DNA of 64,000 nt, taken from positions 5,357,784 to 5,421,783 of the forward strand of contig CP136066.1 in assembly GCA_032622095.1 (NCBI GenBank), given 5' to 3'. Every line of letters begins with the position of its first letter. Positions within the stretch are counted from its first letter, which is position 1. A program made the position numbers and the translations under genes. This DNA comes from Siphonodentalium dalli (taxonomy: Eukaryota; Mollusca; Scaphopoda; Gadilida; Siphonodentaliidae). Under the pieces are notes generated by a model, which was given only the letters and a program-made list of their open reading frames with translations, was not told the origin of the DNA and made no database searches. Shown piece by piece: positions 34,594 through 46,475 of this stretch.

Positions 34594-34778
34594 ATGTCTA
34601 ACTGTGCTGTATGTGGAGATACCATGTCGCCGTGCATCGGAAGATGCGTAGACGAAAGGAGAGAAAAACGAGGGAGACGACCGGTAAATTAATGACATTG
34701 TGCAGAGACTACTCGTCGATGAGGATAACTGCCAGCAAACTACTGAAAGAAGCCGACAAGCTGTACGCCCCAGTTTAA
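34594..34778 (+). pseudogene. Cys-rich gene fragment with 3'UTR-like tail
   Basis: Two overlapping small plus-strand frames, 34,594-34,692 (32 residues, starting MSNCAVCGDTMSPCIGRC, then a basic REKRGRRP run) and 34,692-34,778 (28 residues, ending SKLLKEADKLYAPV). CxxC and CxxxC pairs in the first suggest a zinc-binding module. The codon texture and higher GC stand out from the flanks, and the two frames would join by a one-base shift, so this looks like a single broken coding end. After the stop come about 80 bases and A-rich sequence with AATAAA at about 34,872. I cannot name the family. The 105-codon minus-strand frame 34,507-34,824 is its antisense. Confidence 0.4.
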
Positions 34779-34912
34779 ATAATGTTCGTATGATGTAACT
34801 TTGTTCCATTTTTGTTATCATCATATCATGTTATCTCTGTATGTATGTTGTCATTATTTTAATTTATTTAAATAAACATAAAACATAAAAAATAAAATTG
34901 TATAGTTTAATT

Positions 34913-35043
34913 GAGGTCCATATGAGCCAGGGTCCGTATAAGCCGGGGGTCCGTATAAGCCAGGGTCCGTATCAGCCGGAGGTCCGTATGAGCCAGGGTC
35001 CGTATCAGCCAGGGTCCGTAAGAGCAGGGTCCGTATCAGCCGG
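34913..35043 (-). repeat. About eight copies of the 16-bp unit, inverted (right array)
   Basis: AGGGTCCGTATAAGCC and variants (ATCAGCC, ATGAGCC) repeat from 34,913 to 35,043. The unit is the reverse complement of the array at 33,898-34,009. One copy is shortened (GTAAGAGCAGGGTCC). Confidence 0.92.
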
Positions 35044-38000
35044 CATTCTACTTAACATTCTCATTCTCCTCACCCAGACTACACACACATGTATGTGTTG
35101 TCCCAATTATTGTATCTCCACACGCTCCTAGTTCTATAACATTGTTATTCATAGTTGTTGTAAAGTATTCTCCAAGTATGTGCGACACCAGTGTATGGCA
35201 CCACTCTATTTATAATCTGGCAGTGCAGCCAATGCATTAGAATACACTTTTATTGACTAATAAGGCATTTTCCCGACAGTACACTCATGTTGACCCTATG
35301 CGGGTTACCGTATAGAGCTCAATTTTATTTCGCAATCTTCGGTGTGTGCTTGCGCTGCTTGTTAATTACAACTTAATAGTTTATATACATGTAGGTTACC
35401 ACATTGGAGAATGTAATATATGTAGTACAAATAAGTGATGACACAAACTTGTTACTAATTAACTGTCTAGTAACTTTGAACATTCCATGTCCCGCGAACT
35501 TTGTGAATAATGTAGACCATTTTACAGTATGGAATATGAAAAATGAACATAGATGCAGTCCGATGCACGTCGTCCATTTTGGCTGTAATGGTCTCTAATT
35601 ACCGACCCATAGAAACATAAATTCAAAGTTGAACATAATTTATAAACACTGACAATGCCATAACACGACATCAAAGGAAGCCGCTGATCCGACACGACTG
35701 AGAAAATGTCGCACACCGAATTCTTTGAAGACTACCGCCAAACGTCGGCTGTGTCATCAGAAGTGGCGAGAAAACAGGCTGTCTTGTGATAAATTGTGCT
35801 ATATAACACTGTTAACTTTTACTTCCATGCATGGCATTTGTGCATATTACTGCTTACATTCACAATCATAACCACCCCCTCCTCCATTGGGCAATTAGTC
35901 AACGAAAGTAAATAACCGTCGACTACGCACCTGTCGAAGCCTAAAACTGAGCATGAACTATATTGTACAATGGTACAATACAATATACCAACAACAGCAA
36001 GGACATTTGAAGTTAATAAAAAAAACGTTAGTGTTTCAAGCTGACTAACACAAGTCTATTGTGTCTCTTGCTGTGAATAATTTGACATAAGATGTAAATG
36101 CATCAATGATCACTTAATATGAAATCACTTATATTGGTGATGGTGATTGCTTATGAAATTCTGATATTTAATTGTCATTCCAAGTTAATTTCAGTTTTGC
36201 TGGTACATCCGTTATATTGTTCCTTTTGACATTCCTCAGGAACATCGGATGAAGATTGTGCATCAAAATATATAACCAATGGGTCGACATTGAGGTCCTC
36301 ACAGATGGCATAATTGCAATCATGAGATACGTACATAGAGAATGACCGAGATAAGCCTTGGCTTCAACCAAGTTCTTCCCAGTCTCAAGCTATCCGTGAT
36401 GTCATATTCCAAAAGAATGTCATGGACAATGTGCCATATATAAGGAATTTCAGGTTAGTGTCAAGAATGTCAAGTAATTTACTTTTTAATGAAATTATTA
36501 AACTATATCAGGCCCGTTGTATACGTCGAGCCAGCCTGATTAGTGTGAAATAGACAAAGTCCAATATAGCGCGACATATAAAACCAAATGGCTCGTCAGA
36601 ATTTCTCTGGCACGACCCGATGTGCTACATGTCTAGAGCCGACGTGCTATACGTCTGTGGCTCGACACTGTTTATACGACGTGCTAAACAAGGGTGACGG
36701 GTCGCGCTAAGATGATTCAGGGAACATCACTCCCCATTTAGGGCACCTTTGTTGTCATTACATCATCTCTGTTGCATCCTAGCGCGACCCGTGTCTGGCA
36801 CGCCGTATAAAATAGGGTCGGGCCACAGATGTGCTAACTCTTGTCAGTTGTTAATATGCATTGAAGGCAATTGCATATGGTACATTATATGCGATGGGGA
36901 CATGCGTGTATTGACGGACAAAGGACATTTCGCGAAATCTGGGAATAAATATATTGTGTAGATATATACAAAGGTTCAAGGGAGACGAATGACAAGGTCC
37001 CGATTTTGAAACCAACAAAAGCATAAATTATAGGATTCATGCACTATATAGAAGAATAAATAGACACAGCGAGTTTATAGTACATTGTCAGAGGACGCTA
37101 TCACGGCCAATTTTAGTGAACCAAGGGAAATAATTATATCAGATGGTATTTTGTATCAGAAATGCTTAAATTGTTCTAAATATACGATTACAGCACGTGC
37201 CAGCTGACTCGATGTATAAATCAAACAACCGTAACACGAGCCAGAGACGCACCAATGTCGAGTCAGGGGAAGATAGCACGACCTGTGTTTGGCGCGTCGT
37301 CTAACACGGGACTCAGTATGTTGCAATAAAAAAAATTCGTTTGAAAATATAGAAACTCGATCTGATGTATATAAATTAAACAAATGCTAAAAGGCCTCCA
37401 GTCAAGCTAATAAAAAAATTTGGAATTCAAGCAAAATTTCAGAATATTTATTCATGATTGCTTTCTAGAGAGCTATGATGATTGAGGATTTAGTCTTTGT
37501 ATTGAAGACACTGAGGTCTACGATTTTCAGCTAAAGTTATGAAACTGTCTCTACTATCTATTCCACTATCTATGCCGGAACTGGGTCTTGTGGTAAACAA
37601 ATTATTTCTGCATACACAGAATAAGTTTACATTTGTAGTATTTACATTTAATGGTGGATAAATGTCTTCATTGTTCGATTTTAAATGTCCACTGTATTAT
37701 CAGCTAACATATCAACGCAAGATTAATTTATCATTCACTTTAAACTTGGTAACTTGTCTTACTTTGATTATACTGTGCAGTTAAATCACACAAAAATCAG
37801 TTTAATAAATGTACTACGTGGCTAACTAGTTCGCATTATTGGTGTTACCTCACTGTTTGTACGATAATAAAAGTTGTCATCGCCATTGGCGGATTAGTAA
37901 ATTTTAACAATTGTTATTGGCAGATGGTGCTTTTCCCATATCGGTTAATCACTATGTATAACATAATGGTTTATTGATGGATTCGGAATTTTTTTATATG

Positions 38001-38380
38001 TGAGTTATAATTGTCATGTGCAACAGCTTAATTTATACATAAATTCTTTCATTCTTTCTAACCAGAGTTATGCCACTTGTTTCTATTTTATGTCCATTAG
38101 CATGATAACTTGAACAAATTTCATTCATATTTGTAAAATGGATATCTCTTTGCAATATCTCGATCGAAATTGACAACCAGGTTTGTCCGAATATTTTTAC
38201 TAGTGATAGTAGTGATGTTCCGATAATTAGAATCGGAAAATTAATGAGCCCATTGGATTAACATCAGACCTCGCAGTTGAACATCAGCTTTTGCCGGTTG
38301 CCAAAATTATCTGATCGAATATCTAAGAGCAATATGCAAGCTTTAATAATCATACACTGTCTGCATACTAATAAATTATT
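35044..38380. other. Mostly unrecognised non-coding sequence
   Basis: The only structure I can support is an inverted pair GACGGGTCGCGCTAAGATGA (36,696) and CATCCTAGCGCGACCCGTGTC (36,775), with related GCACGTGCTA/TCGTGCTA words on both sides and again at 37,190-37,300. This looks like an old MITE family. No gene, RNA or tandem array is evident elsewhere. Confidence 0.5.
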
Positions 38381-38992
38381 ATGTCTATACAAATACTGTC
38401 TTCAAATTGCCGAGGTTTGAGTCGTGCAGAAACACGCCGCGACGTATTCCGAGATCTCCGAACGCAAAATGCCTCAATTTATTGTTTACAAGACACACAC
38501 TTTACAAAGGAAATGGACAGATGCATAGCATCTGAATGGGGGTTTAAAACAGAATTGGCTTCTTTTTCATCTCAATCACGCGGTGTGGCCATTTTAATCA
38601 GTAAAAATCTTGACTTCGAAATACGCAGTTCTATCAAAGATGACTCTGGAAATTTCATAATAATTGACGTAACCGTTGAGAAACTTAGAATGACTATAGC
38701 TAATATATACGGCCCAAACGAAGATAAACCTGAGTTCTACAAACAATTAAAACATAAGCTTATTAATGTCGGTAACACCCAAATAATAATATGTGGCGAT
38801 TGGAATATGGTTCAGGACCAGTCGATGGACACATATAATTATAAACACACAAACAATCCGCAAGCTAAAGTGGCAGTGGGTGACCTTGTCGACAGGCTGG
38901 ATTTGGTAGACGCTTGGAGGATCAATAATAAGGAGAATCAACGATATACATGGCGAAAAAAGTCGCCCAAAAAAGCATGGAAACAAAATTAA
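38381..38992 (+). pseudogene. L1-Tx1-like LINE ORF2, apurinic endonuclease domain fragment
   Basis: A 203-residue frame covers the start of a LINE ORF2 endonuclease (exonuclease-endonuclease-phosphatase fold), which nicks target DNA for target-primed reverse transcription. Visible landmarks: SSNCRG with the catalytic Asn at residue 9, CLQDTHF at 35-41 (Asp in the usual Glu position), SRGVAIL at 66-72, NIYGPN at 108-113, GDWN at 139-142, and RYTWR near 187. The frame then breaks into a stop. Similarity appears to continue in another frame with a KLDLF segment near 39,027 and ends by about 39,110. The SDH motif, reverse transcriptase and everything downstream are absent. LINEs normally lose the 5' side, so keeping the start of ORF2 while losing the rest implies a later deletion. 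No ORF1 is recognisable upstream. The 79-codon minus-strand frame is a shadow. Confidence 0.88.
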
Positions 38993-39119
38993 ATTTCACC
39001 GTTTTCAGCTACCAGGAACTTCTGTAAATTAGATTTGTTCCAAAAGAGCAGATCATATATCCATGATATCGTATCTGAAGATAATGAGAGGAGACCTAAT
39101 TTTTCTTGACTCATGAACA

Positions 39120-39870
39120 ATAAAATAAGTGATTTTTTAAAGTGTTCAGTATACTTACCCCTATTTTTCTTAGATATGGACTTCGTGTTTGTTGAATTTG
39201 GGTTCGAAATAAATTATAATAACTTCTATAAATTTTACATTTTTGTATTTCTAACATAATTCCCCTTGAATTATACTCTTAAAATGTTGCATCCATCAGT
39301 TTGGTTGCTGTGATAACTAATAAAAGTGAACATAAACCTTTATTTTGGACTCCATCAAATTTGGGGAAAAGTGGGTAAGCAAAGTCCTTAAGCGCAGACA
39401 GACCTGTTTACATGAACACGACAACGTAGTCCCGAGTTCAGTTCCACGTTAATGTTTTAGCGATATAATGCGTTTACACGAACGGCGTTTCTCTCAATTG
39501 TTTCACAATCAGTTGTCGGCTTTATGTGTGATCGACGGCTCAATAAACACCCAAAATCGAATCCTTTGATCATTTTGACCTTTTCCGGAAGTTCATTAAG
39601 CATAATCTGTTTGGCTGCCCTATTGACCCCACAGTGTCTGTAAATTTTGCGGAGATGGACATAGTGTCCCTTCAACCTATCTTTAAAATTGTGCTTGAAA
39701 TCTCGCAACAAATTATAATCTATATCTATATCTGCGAATGTCCGTTTGTCTGCCTGTCTGTCTGTCTGTGTTCTAAACAGACCGGGAGCAATAGGGGTGA
39801 AGTAAACATGTTCTACTGATGTTTTTTTTGCTATGGATTGTGATTCTCCGTGGTGTGTACATCAATTTCT
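39120..39870. other. Non-coding sequence with a short (CTGT)n run
   Basis: TGCCTGTCTGTCTGTCTGTG at about 39,751-39,770 is a tetranucleotide microsatellite. Opposed frames at 39,457-39,711 and 39,634-39,819 have no recognisable similarity. Confidence 0.55.
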
Positions 39871-39879
39871 AGGTGGTGT

Positions 39880-40460
39880 GTTTTTCTCACAATGGAGCAT
39901 TTCCAATAATCCAACATGGCGTCCAACATGGCCGCCATATTATAGAATATGAACTAAGTCAGTATAATATGTTTTGTTGGAAACTATATATCATGGAATG
40001 GACTCCAATGTATATACTCTATGTATGCTATTATAGTATACTACTGTTTGTAGGAAAATGGGAAAAATTGGCACTCCATTAGAAAGATAACTGCAAAATG
40101 GTGACCGAAATGTTAAAATATATGAGTTTTTTCTCTCTTATCTCCAATATTCGTTTCTATTGCTTTGGACTGGTTGCAAAGTGTGCCTTGTTTTCTTATT
40201 ATTAATATCGAATGATCATTTGCTCAGTACTCCATTTTGTTCCTTCATTTCGTCTCAGCCACTTCCAACTCCTAACAAATTGATCTTACAGAACGTGGTA
40301 TGAAAGTTTTCCGAAAACTCAATATTGGTTCCTGGCCATATTTTAATGTGAATTAAAAAGAAAGTGTGAGATTGTATATAAAATGCAATATATTTAGGGC
40401 CTGAAACGGTTACTATGGTTTATGATGGCAGACAAAATGGCAGAACATGTATATAAAATT
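39880..40460 (-). repeat. Old dispersed repeat, inverse of 43,900-44,620
   Basis: CAAAATGGTGACC, AATGGCAGAACATG, CCTGAAACGGTTACTATGGTTTATG and neighbouring words correspond in reverse orientation to CAGGTCACCATTTTGG, CATTTTGACTGCCA and CATAAACCATAGTTACCATTTC at 44,100-44,570. The shared core also contains AACATGGCCGCCAT/TTTGGCCGCCATCTTG words. Copies are strongly diverged. Confidence 0.5.
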
Positions 40461-40837
40461 ATATATGTCGTCCCTATGCGCTTGCTTGTCGTGATGATAT
40501 ATATGCACGGAGTTGGCTAATCTGCATTATGTACACTAAAACGAAACACTTGACTTTACATAGGACGCAATATCATGCAATAGGAAATCACATGCACATA
40601 CCGGTACGATGTGAGATATATATTTTAGAAGACCAGATACCCCCGCGCTATATCTCATTTATTCAGGATACATCTTTGTATAATTTAGTGCTGTTATCTC
40701 AACTATGCACACTCAGTGTTTGGCAATAATAAGGTTGGTGCACACTGAATTAGTTAAGACTAATCCAATGCACATGGCAATTGTATGAGTAAGTTTCAGA
40801 CTAATTGAAATGGATATTGCTGTATTTCAGACAGAGT

Positions 40838-41007
40838 ACTCCACACTTGGAGTAGATATGCAAATAACTCTCCCCAGAACTCAACAAATGTATGCATTGG
40901 TGGGACGTATCCAAACTAAGCAGACTAGAGCGAAGATTCAAGATAAATATCTCAAGTCGTACGTCCATCAAGTGAAGCATGAATTTGGTCCATTCTCATT
41001 CATAGGT
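40838..41007 (+). CDS. Candidate internal exon, unknown protein
   Basis: A plus-strand frame follows a splice-acceptor-like GCTGTATTTCAG at 40,826-40,837 and ends at a weak donor-like ATAG|GTTGGT near 41,008. The translation starts TEYSTLGVDMQITLPRTQQM and continues basic (TKQTRAKIQDKY) with a SYVHQVKHEFGPFSF end. Composition is protein-like, but I recognise no domain and no partner exon was found, so a chance frame is quite possible. Confidence 0.2.
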
Positions 41008-41276
41008 TGGTGATAAGTTACTTATGATTGGGTGATTATGTTTGGTGCTATCCTAATGTTCTGATAACGCTCAAATGTGAGACATAATCATCCACCATTA
41101 CTCGGTAGTAAGTACAGCTTTCGATGAAATATTAGTAATATGATAATATACAAGGCATATAGAACGACCCCGGCATAATAGAAAGAAGACTGAAAATGCG
41201 AAGAATCGTGCAAATAGTCATGAAATTATATGAATATATATTATGTTTATATATCGGCGTGCCAGCGAATGTTTTA

Positions 41277-41675
41277 TTAACCCTTTACCCAACAAAACGG
41301 CCAAAACCGGCCAAATAAAGCTTCAACAGCCTAAAATATCTTCGGTCTGTCTCAATAGAACCATACAAATATGGATATCATTGGAACCGGCTCCTTGACC
41401 ACATTGTGATAGTTACAGTTATGCCCTGTGCCAATGCATTCTTTTATATATGCGAGTCGACCATAGGTCGCCTCGCATATATAAGAGAATGCATTGGCCT
41501 AAAAAAATCTTTTTTTAACACTTTTTACCATTTTTTCTTACATTCTTTAACAATTTTATAATTTTTAATGTGTTAAGCCAATGCATTCTCTTATATATGC
41601 GAGGCGACCTATGGTCGACTCGCATATATAAGAGAATGCATTGGCACAGGGCCCTTCTGTTGGGTAAAGGGTTAA
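41277..41675 (+). mobile_element. piggyBac-like MITE, copy 3 (399 bp, best preserved)
   Basis: TTAA at 41,277-41,280 and 41,672-41,675 flank CCCTTTACCCAACAAAA and TCTGTTGGGTAAAGGG. Copies 1 and 3 are both 399 bp including the TTAA flanks, in opposite orientation, so 399 bp is probably the family length. Internal order from the left: a GGCCAAAACCGGCC segment, AAGCTTCAACAGCC, a first long palindrome (about 41,432-41,500), an A/T spacer, and a second long palindrome (about 41,578-41,645). No coding capacity. Confidence 0.93.
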
Positions 41676-42304
41676 TCGTGTAGATCGTTTTGGGTGCGAG
41701 TAGACTTAGATAATTATATATGCCTTAATATAACCTATGGTTTAGATATCGTCCTTTGATAATAAATCCTACTAATAATGTGTCAATATAACATGCACAC
41801 ATCTCAAACACACAGTGTTATTGTTGTATTTATCTTTGCCGGTCAACATTTTATGTTTGGGCAAATTTATATCAGTTTTGAGACAAAAAAGACCTACAAT
41901 TTGGTCGAAGGTAAGAGAGATTTCCCGTTACACATGAATACGCTGTTACAGTATACAGATGTGACGAGATCGCGGATATATGGAAAATTGTGGTGATTTG
42001 TTGGCACTAAACAAAATATAAGTCATGATTCATTATTGGTCCATGTTCAGATATCGGACCAGTGAAAATCAAATAGCAATGTTCTCAACAAAACAGTACA
42101 AGCTAACAATTATTTCTATTAGGGACATTTAATCACTATTTTATGAATCATATATGCATAAATGTATTCGTTTAAACATTCCGATATGCTATATAGAGTA
42201 AATTAAAATTATGACCCAATTTCGAGGCGATAGCCTTTTTGAAAGGCCACGTTGCGCATAGTCATTTCTTGAAATATAAAACACATAATTATGTACGATA
42301 TATA
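41676..42304. other. Non-coding sequence, nothing recognised
   Basis: AT-rich. The 72-codon frame at 41,778-41,996 has no recognisable similarity. Confidence 0.5.
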
Positions 42305-43054
42305 TACCTTCTCGTATTTAAATTCACGCAGTACTATTTTTCGCTCAGTTTTAAATTCGCGCACATTAAATTCGCGCGTCACGGTTTTTCGTAAAGTACA
42401 TGATCTCATGACAGTTTCAATCCATAATGTACATGTGTAGATTAGAGACCATCACGACAAAATGTACATTAAACAGAAAACAGTTAATTTGTTCTTCATA
42501 TTTTGTTGAATATGTGTGCTTTAAATAATCATTTATTTTTCTATTTATTGGGAATTTGGGACTGGTCCCGGGAGGATTTGAAAGGACGGAACCCCTCTCC
42601 TATAACCCACTTGGATGTCAAATTTTAAGTTATGAATTATGAAATGTATAACAATGAACAAATAATCATTTTAATATAGTTAAATCGTTATATACATATG
42701 GACGCCATTGATATATATGAAGTGGGACAATTAAACAAAACATCGTATTGGCTGCTGACTTCAGACAAAATCAACACTTCGCTGCATGTTAATTTAAAAC
42801 TTGATGTGCTATTATAATTGACTCAGATTACATGTACATGATCATGACTTCAATCGTGGTTTGTGGATTTGTTGACCTGTTTTCTGCTTTCATTCTGGTA
42901 TATGTGTGATCCTTACAAGCAATTGTCATATCTTGTTTTCCGCGTGGATATACGGTAAACTTTGGAGTCGTATTATTTTTCGTTCAGTTTTAAATTCGCG
43001 CACAAATGGGTGTGCGAAAAATAGTACTGCGTGAATTTAAATACTAGTAAGGTA
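42305..43054. mobile_element. Tc1/mariner-like MITE with TA flanks, 750 bp
   Basis: TACCTTCTCGTATTTAAATT with CACGCAGTACTATTTTTCGC at the left is matched in inverse at 43,010-43,054 (GCGAAAAATAGTACTGCGTG with AATTTAAATACTAGTAAGGTA). Read as TA|CCTT...AAGG|TA, it has TA on both sides as expected for Tc1/mariner. Subterminal AATTCGCGCACA words occur in both orientations near 42,355 and 42,995. No transposase frame is visible. Confidence 0.65.
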
Positions 43055-43899
43055 GCTAAAATGTAATACACAGTACTAAATCTAACGGGTATAATATAAC
43101 TATCAATTGAAGTGGCTTGTTTATATATACAACATGGTCATGATATATGGCCAAGCGCTAAAACGACGTTAAACTCTCAATCAATAAATCAATCAATAGA
43201 TGTCAAGTCAAAAGTGAGGTGAAATCAGTTGTCCGCGAAGACAACATGACACGTGCAACCATGTTTGGATTATGGCCCGCAGCGACAAATGACGTCTTGA
43301 CGTCATGATGCCGAAACTGCCTTCATTTAGCTAACAAATGAAACTGATCTAATATGAACTTGTCCAGGTCATATTCATAACAACTTACTTTTATAAATAA
43401 ATAAATTCTTCAGTTGGTCATTGCCACATATCGGCAGTTGTGAAGTATAAAATTCATTTCATTGCTGATTCCGCGACTTTGTGAAACCACTACCGGAAGT
43501 CACGTGAATTTTCGCGAAAAAGTTGTGTCGCTAAAAATTTCACTTTCACGGTATACTGTAATTTATGTGTGACGTCACAAGTACGTACGCCCGCATGTTA
43601 CCTATCGTTATAATCAAGAATGACAAGAAAACAGTTAATTGACTGTTGATTATCTGTTTAGTTTTTTCAATCGATAGACCATATTACCACAGCCAGATTA
43701 TGTTGAACTTTGACCATAGCTGACCATATTTGATGATGATTTAATTCCTTATCAGAGGCACAAACTACATTTTTCTATGGTGAAATGTCAACATATGCCT
43801 CAATGCTTATAAACATAACAGGCTAAATACTGATTTATAGCCATTTTGAACGTTAGGTAAGCTTTTGTTAAAGTGTGAGTCACCAATCTAACACTTTTG
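43055..43899. other. Non-coding sequence with CRE-like words
   Basis: TGACGTC words occur at about 43,290-43,306 and 43,569-43,577, and a TTCGCGAAAA word at about 43,512. These are short and not evidence of a promoter by themselves. An (AATC)n-like AATCAATAAATCAATCAATAG patch lies at about 43,178-43,198. No gene is supported. Confidence 0.45.
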
Positions 43900-44620
43900 A
43901 TACATTTGCCGCCATTTTGTCTGCTATGATTGATTATATTCACCATTTCAAAAGTTCAAGCACAAATGAGATTGAATTGTATATGTGATAATAGCCTGTG
44001 CTTAACTCCCTCAGTTTGGGTTCGTTTCACATAGCAATATGGCTAGAAACACGAAGTTGTACCAAGATAAATTTGTTTAGGGATTAAGATGGACTGAGAC
44101 CAAAGAAATAACAAGTGCAATGTTTCCAATGCAGATAAGTCAATTTCACGTATCAATCACAACATCTAAACGAATAAGGACGAAACATAATTTTCTATAA
44201 ATTTGCCGCCATTTTGACTGCCAACATAAACCATAGTTACCATTTCAGACCCTAATGAGATTACTTGTTTTTCGGTAATACTTCCACTGTCTTCATTCCT
44301 TCAGATCTGTTCATTTCATATTAAAATATGACTAGAAACCTAAAGTGAGATTTCGGTGAAATATACCACGTTCTTTAAAAAATATTTGTTTACGGGATTG
44401 GAAGTAGCTGAACAAAAACGAGCAACAAATTCCACTGCCCAAATAAACGTAAGATATGAATAATAGGAAAACAAACAACAATTTATTGTCAGTTCAAAAT
44501 AGTAGAAACGGATATAGAAGATATGAGTGAAAATGTATATTTTCCAATTCAGGTCACCATTTTGGCCGCCATCTTGCTATTGGAGAACCAGTTTGTCCTG
44601 TAAATGTAGTACAATGTAAT
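43900..44620 (+). repeat. Old dispersed repeat with recurring TTTGCCGCCATTTTG
   Basis: TTTGCCGCCATTTTG occurs at about 43,907 and 44,205, and CCATTTTGGCCGCCATCTTG near 44,557. Each is preceded or followed by related CACCATTTCA and AATGAGATT words. This suggests roughly 300-bp diverged repeating segments, and the inverse copy is at 39,880-40,460. Confidence 0.5.
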
Positions 44621-44729
44621 AGCGTCCCAAAACGTATACATTTGTATACATTATATAAGATATTGTCTCCAACAAAACTGATTAAACTGACTTAGTGCAT
44701 ATTTTGTAGCACGTCGGCCATGTCGGACG

Positions 44730-45860
44730 CCATGGTGGAGTCTAGGAAATGCTCAAGGGTGTTAATCCCACACCCACCCGCTGGAAAAAAAACTTTAACA
44801 GAGGATTTTGACTTACCCCTACAATTGGTCCTTTGCTTTTGGACTTGATACAAGGAATCGAATCCTGTGATTGAAAGTCTCCATATTGGTGCCGTTTGGC
44901 TGATAGATGGGTGGGGGTAGTAAATTTTATGAGTGTATTTAATAGCCGATTACCACCAAACTTATGAAAAACTATGTCAAAGATGGAGCTGTGTGAGTCA
45001 GAGATGCACGGAGTGGGAGAGGGACACCAACATTGCTAAAAATATATTTTAGCGTCGATTCCTCAAATTGATACATATTATTCTCCGTTATACGGGGAAT
45101 TTAAGTACACCACATATGTGCCGTTTGGGTGAGAGATGAAGACTAAATTTGAGACGGAATTATTCGGTCGCTGATTTCCGCCTATTGTATATATATTCAT
45201 CTTCATAGTGATCTAATTGAGTTGTTCAAGGGTGTAAAAGTGTCACCGCTCGAGTCAGGGATTGTGAGGATAGGGTCACAAAACTGATAAAAAATATGTG
45301 TTGCCCCCATTTCCACCATATCATTATATACAGGTGCTTCTACAATGCTACGATGATACAAATTGTGTGGTTTGGTGCCTATATTTGCAAATGTCTAGCT
45401 GTGTTGTATATAACTTCAGGAAGGACTAAATTGATCAAACATGCAGGGGTGCCTTTTTAAGAGGAAGATATTGGTGTGGGTTGAAATCAAATAAAGTGAC
45501 TCTGGTCTTGGCAGTGACAGAAAATGGGGAGGGGCAGCAAAAATTACGAAATAGTTTTGTCGCCGATTTCTGACAAACTTATACATAATCAGCCGCTTTA
45601 GTCAAGGAGGGAAGAGTGGAACAAAGGTTGATTATAGAAACATATTTTTAGCGCCGATGTTCACCAAATTGATATAAATACTCTCCATTATACCATACGT
45701 GTAATTGACGTGGTTTATATATATCAAAAATGCGCTGTTCGAGTCATGAATGGGGAAGGAGGGACACCAAAGCTGATACGAATATGTTTATTACTAATTT
45801 CCACAAATTCGTACACGTTCTTCTGCAAAGATACGACGAATCAAATCATGAGGGCTACAG
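44730..45860. repeat. Highly degenerate tandem repeat, unit near 270-300 bp
   Basis: Recurrent words in the same order: GAGTCA..GAT (44,996; 45,244; 45,738), GGGACACCAA or GGGTCACAAA (45,021; 45,285; 45,762), AATATRTTTTTAGCG or AATATGTG (45,040; 45,291; 45,641), CGCCGATTTC or CCGATTACC, and ATTCTCCGTTATAC or CTCTCCATTATAC. Divergence is too high to fix unit borders by eye. The small frames at 45,730-46,332 fall in and beside it. Confidence 0.5.
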
Positions 45861-46224
45861 GCGTCACAGTGCTTGCACACTGAACCATGAACCATCAAGA
45901 TCGATTATCAACAAACCGTGAACTGAAGGTACTTACAGCCACCAATGTACTCGGAAATGTCAGCACGGTACTCAGAAAGTGTTTGTGGTGACAGTGTATG
46001 TATAAAATCGACACAACTAGTGGCTAGGGGACTTTTGAAAACTGTTGACAGTTTCTGTCAACTCAAGAATGACCCTGACTTGCCGCTAAAAGCTGTATAC
46101 AATGTAAGCGTATGGTCGGGCTCTGACACGAGCAATCAAATTATACATATTGTGTGTGCTTAACATTGCTTCGCGAGAACATGTGTTGTTACATTTTCAT
46201 AGTGTCAATGTCTTACTCTTACCC

Positions 46225-46475
46225 TTTTTTCGTTTTATGGCGCAGGCCGCAGTGAAAACACATAAAGAGCGTACGCCCGATAAGTCGTCAGTCGTCAGTT
46301 GCTTTATTTGTATCATTTGTATCCGCACGTAATCTGTTTAGCATCGCCTGATTATGAGCCGATAATATAACTTAATAATTCTCATTTTCAGCACTTATCG
46401 GCACAAAATGAGGCGATTCTAAGCAATTTATATTATAAGCAGATAATGTGCTGGTTTTCGGGATAACAAGCTAAT
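46225..46475 (+). repeat. Copy of the 8,562-8,815 dispersed repeat
   Basis: CGTTTTATGGCGCAGGCCGC with AGTGAAAACACATAAAGAGC, then GTCGTCAGT, then ATCGCCTGATTATGAGCCGA, CAAAATGAGGCGATTCTAAG and AAGCAGATAATGTGCTGG. These appear in the same order on the minus strand from about 8,815 down to 8,562. The copy therefore comprises one inverted arm plus its outer flank and no internal frame. Confidence 0.7.

Larger units (their letters stand above)
33898..35043. mobile_element. Candidate element bounded by opposed 16-bp arrays
   Basis: A 1.15-kb segment lies between two inverted 16-bp-unit arrays (7 copies left, about 8 right). The interior holds two direct repeats (a roughly 97-bp duplication at 34,029-34,205 and a roughly 160-bp duplication at 34,240-34,562), then a short Cys-rich coding stretch with a polyadenylation-like tail. 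I know of no named family with this layout, but subterminal tandem repeats in inverted orientation are seen in several DNA transposons. No target duplication could be defined. Confidence 0.5.

Noticed and set aside
34507-34824. 105-codon minus-strand frame
   Set aside because: Antisense to the Cys-rich fragment and 3'UTR-like end on the plus strand.
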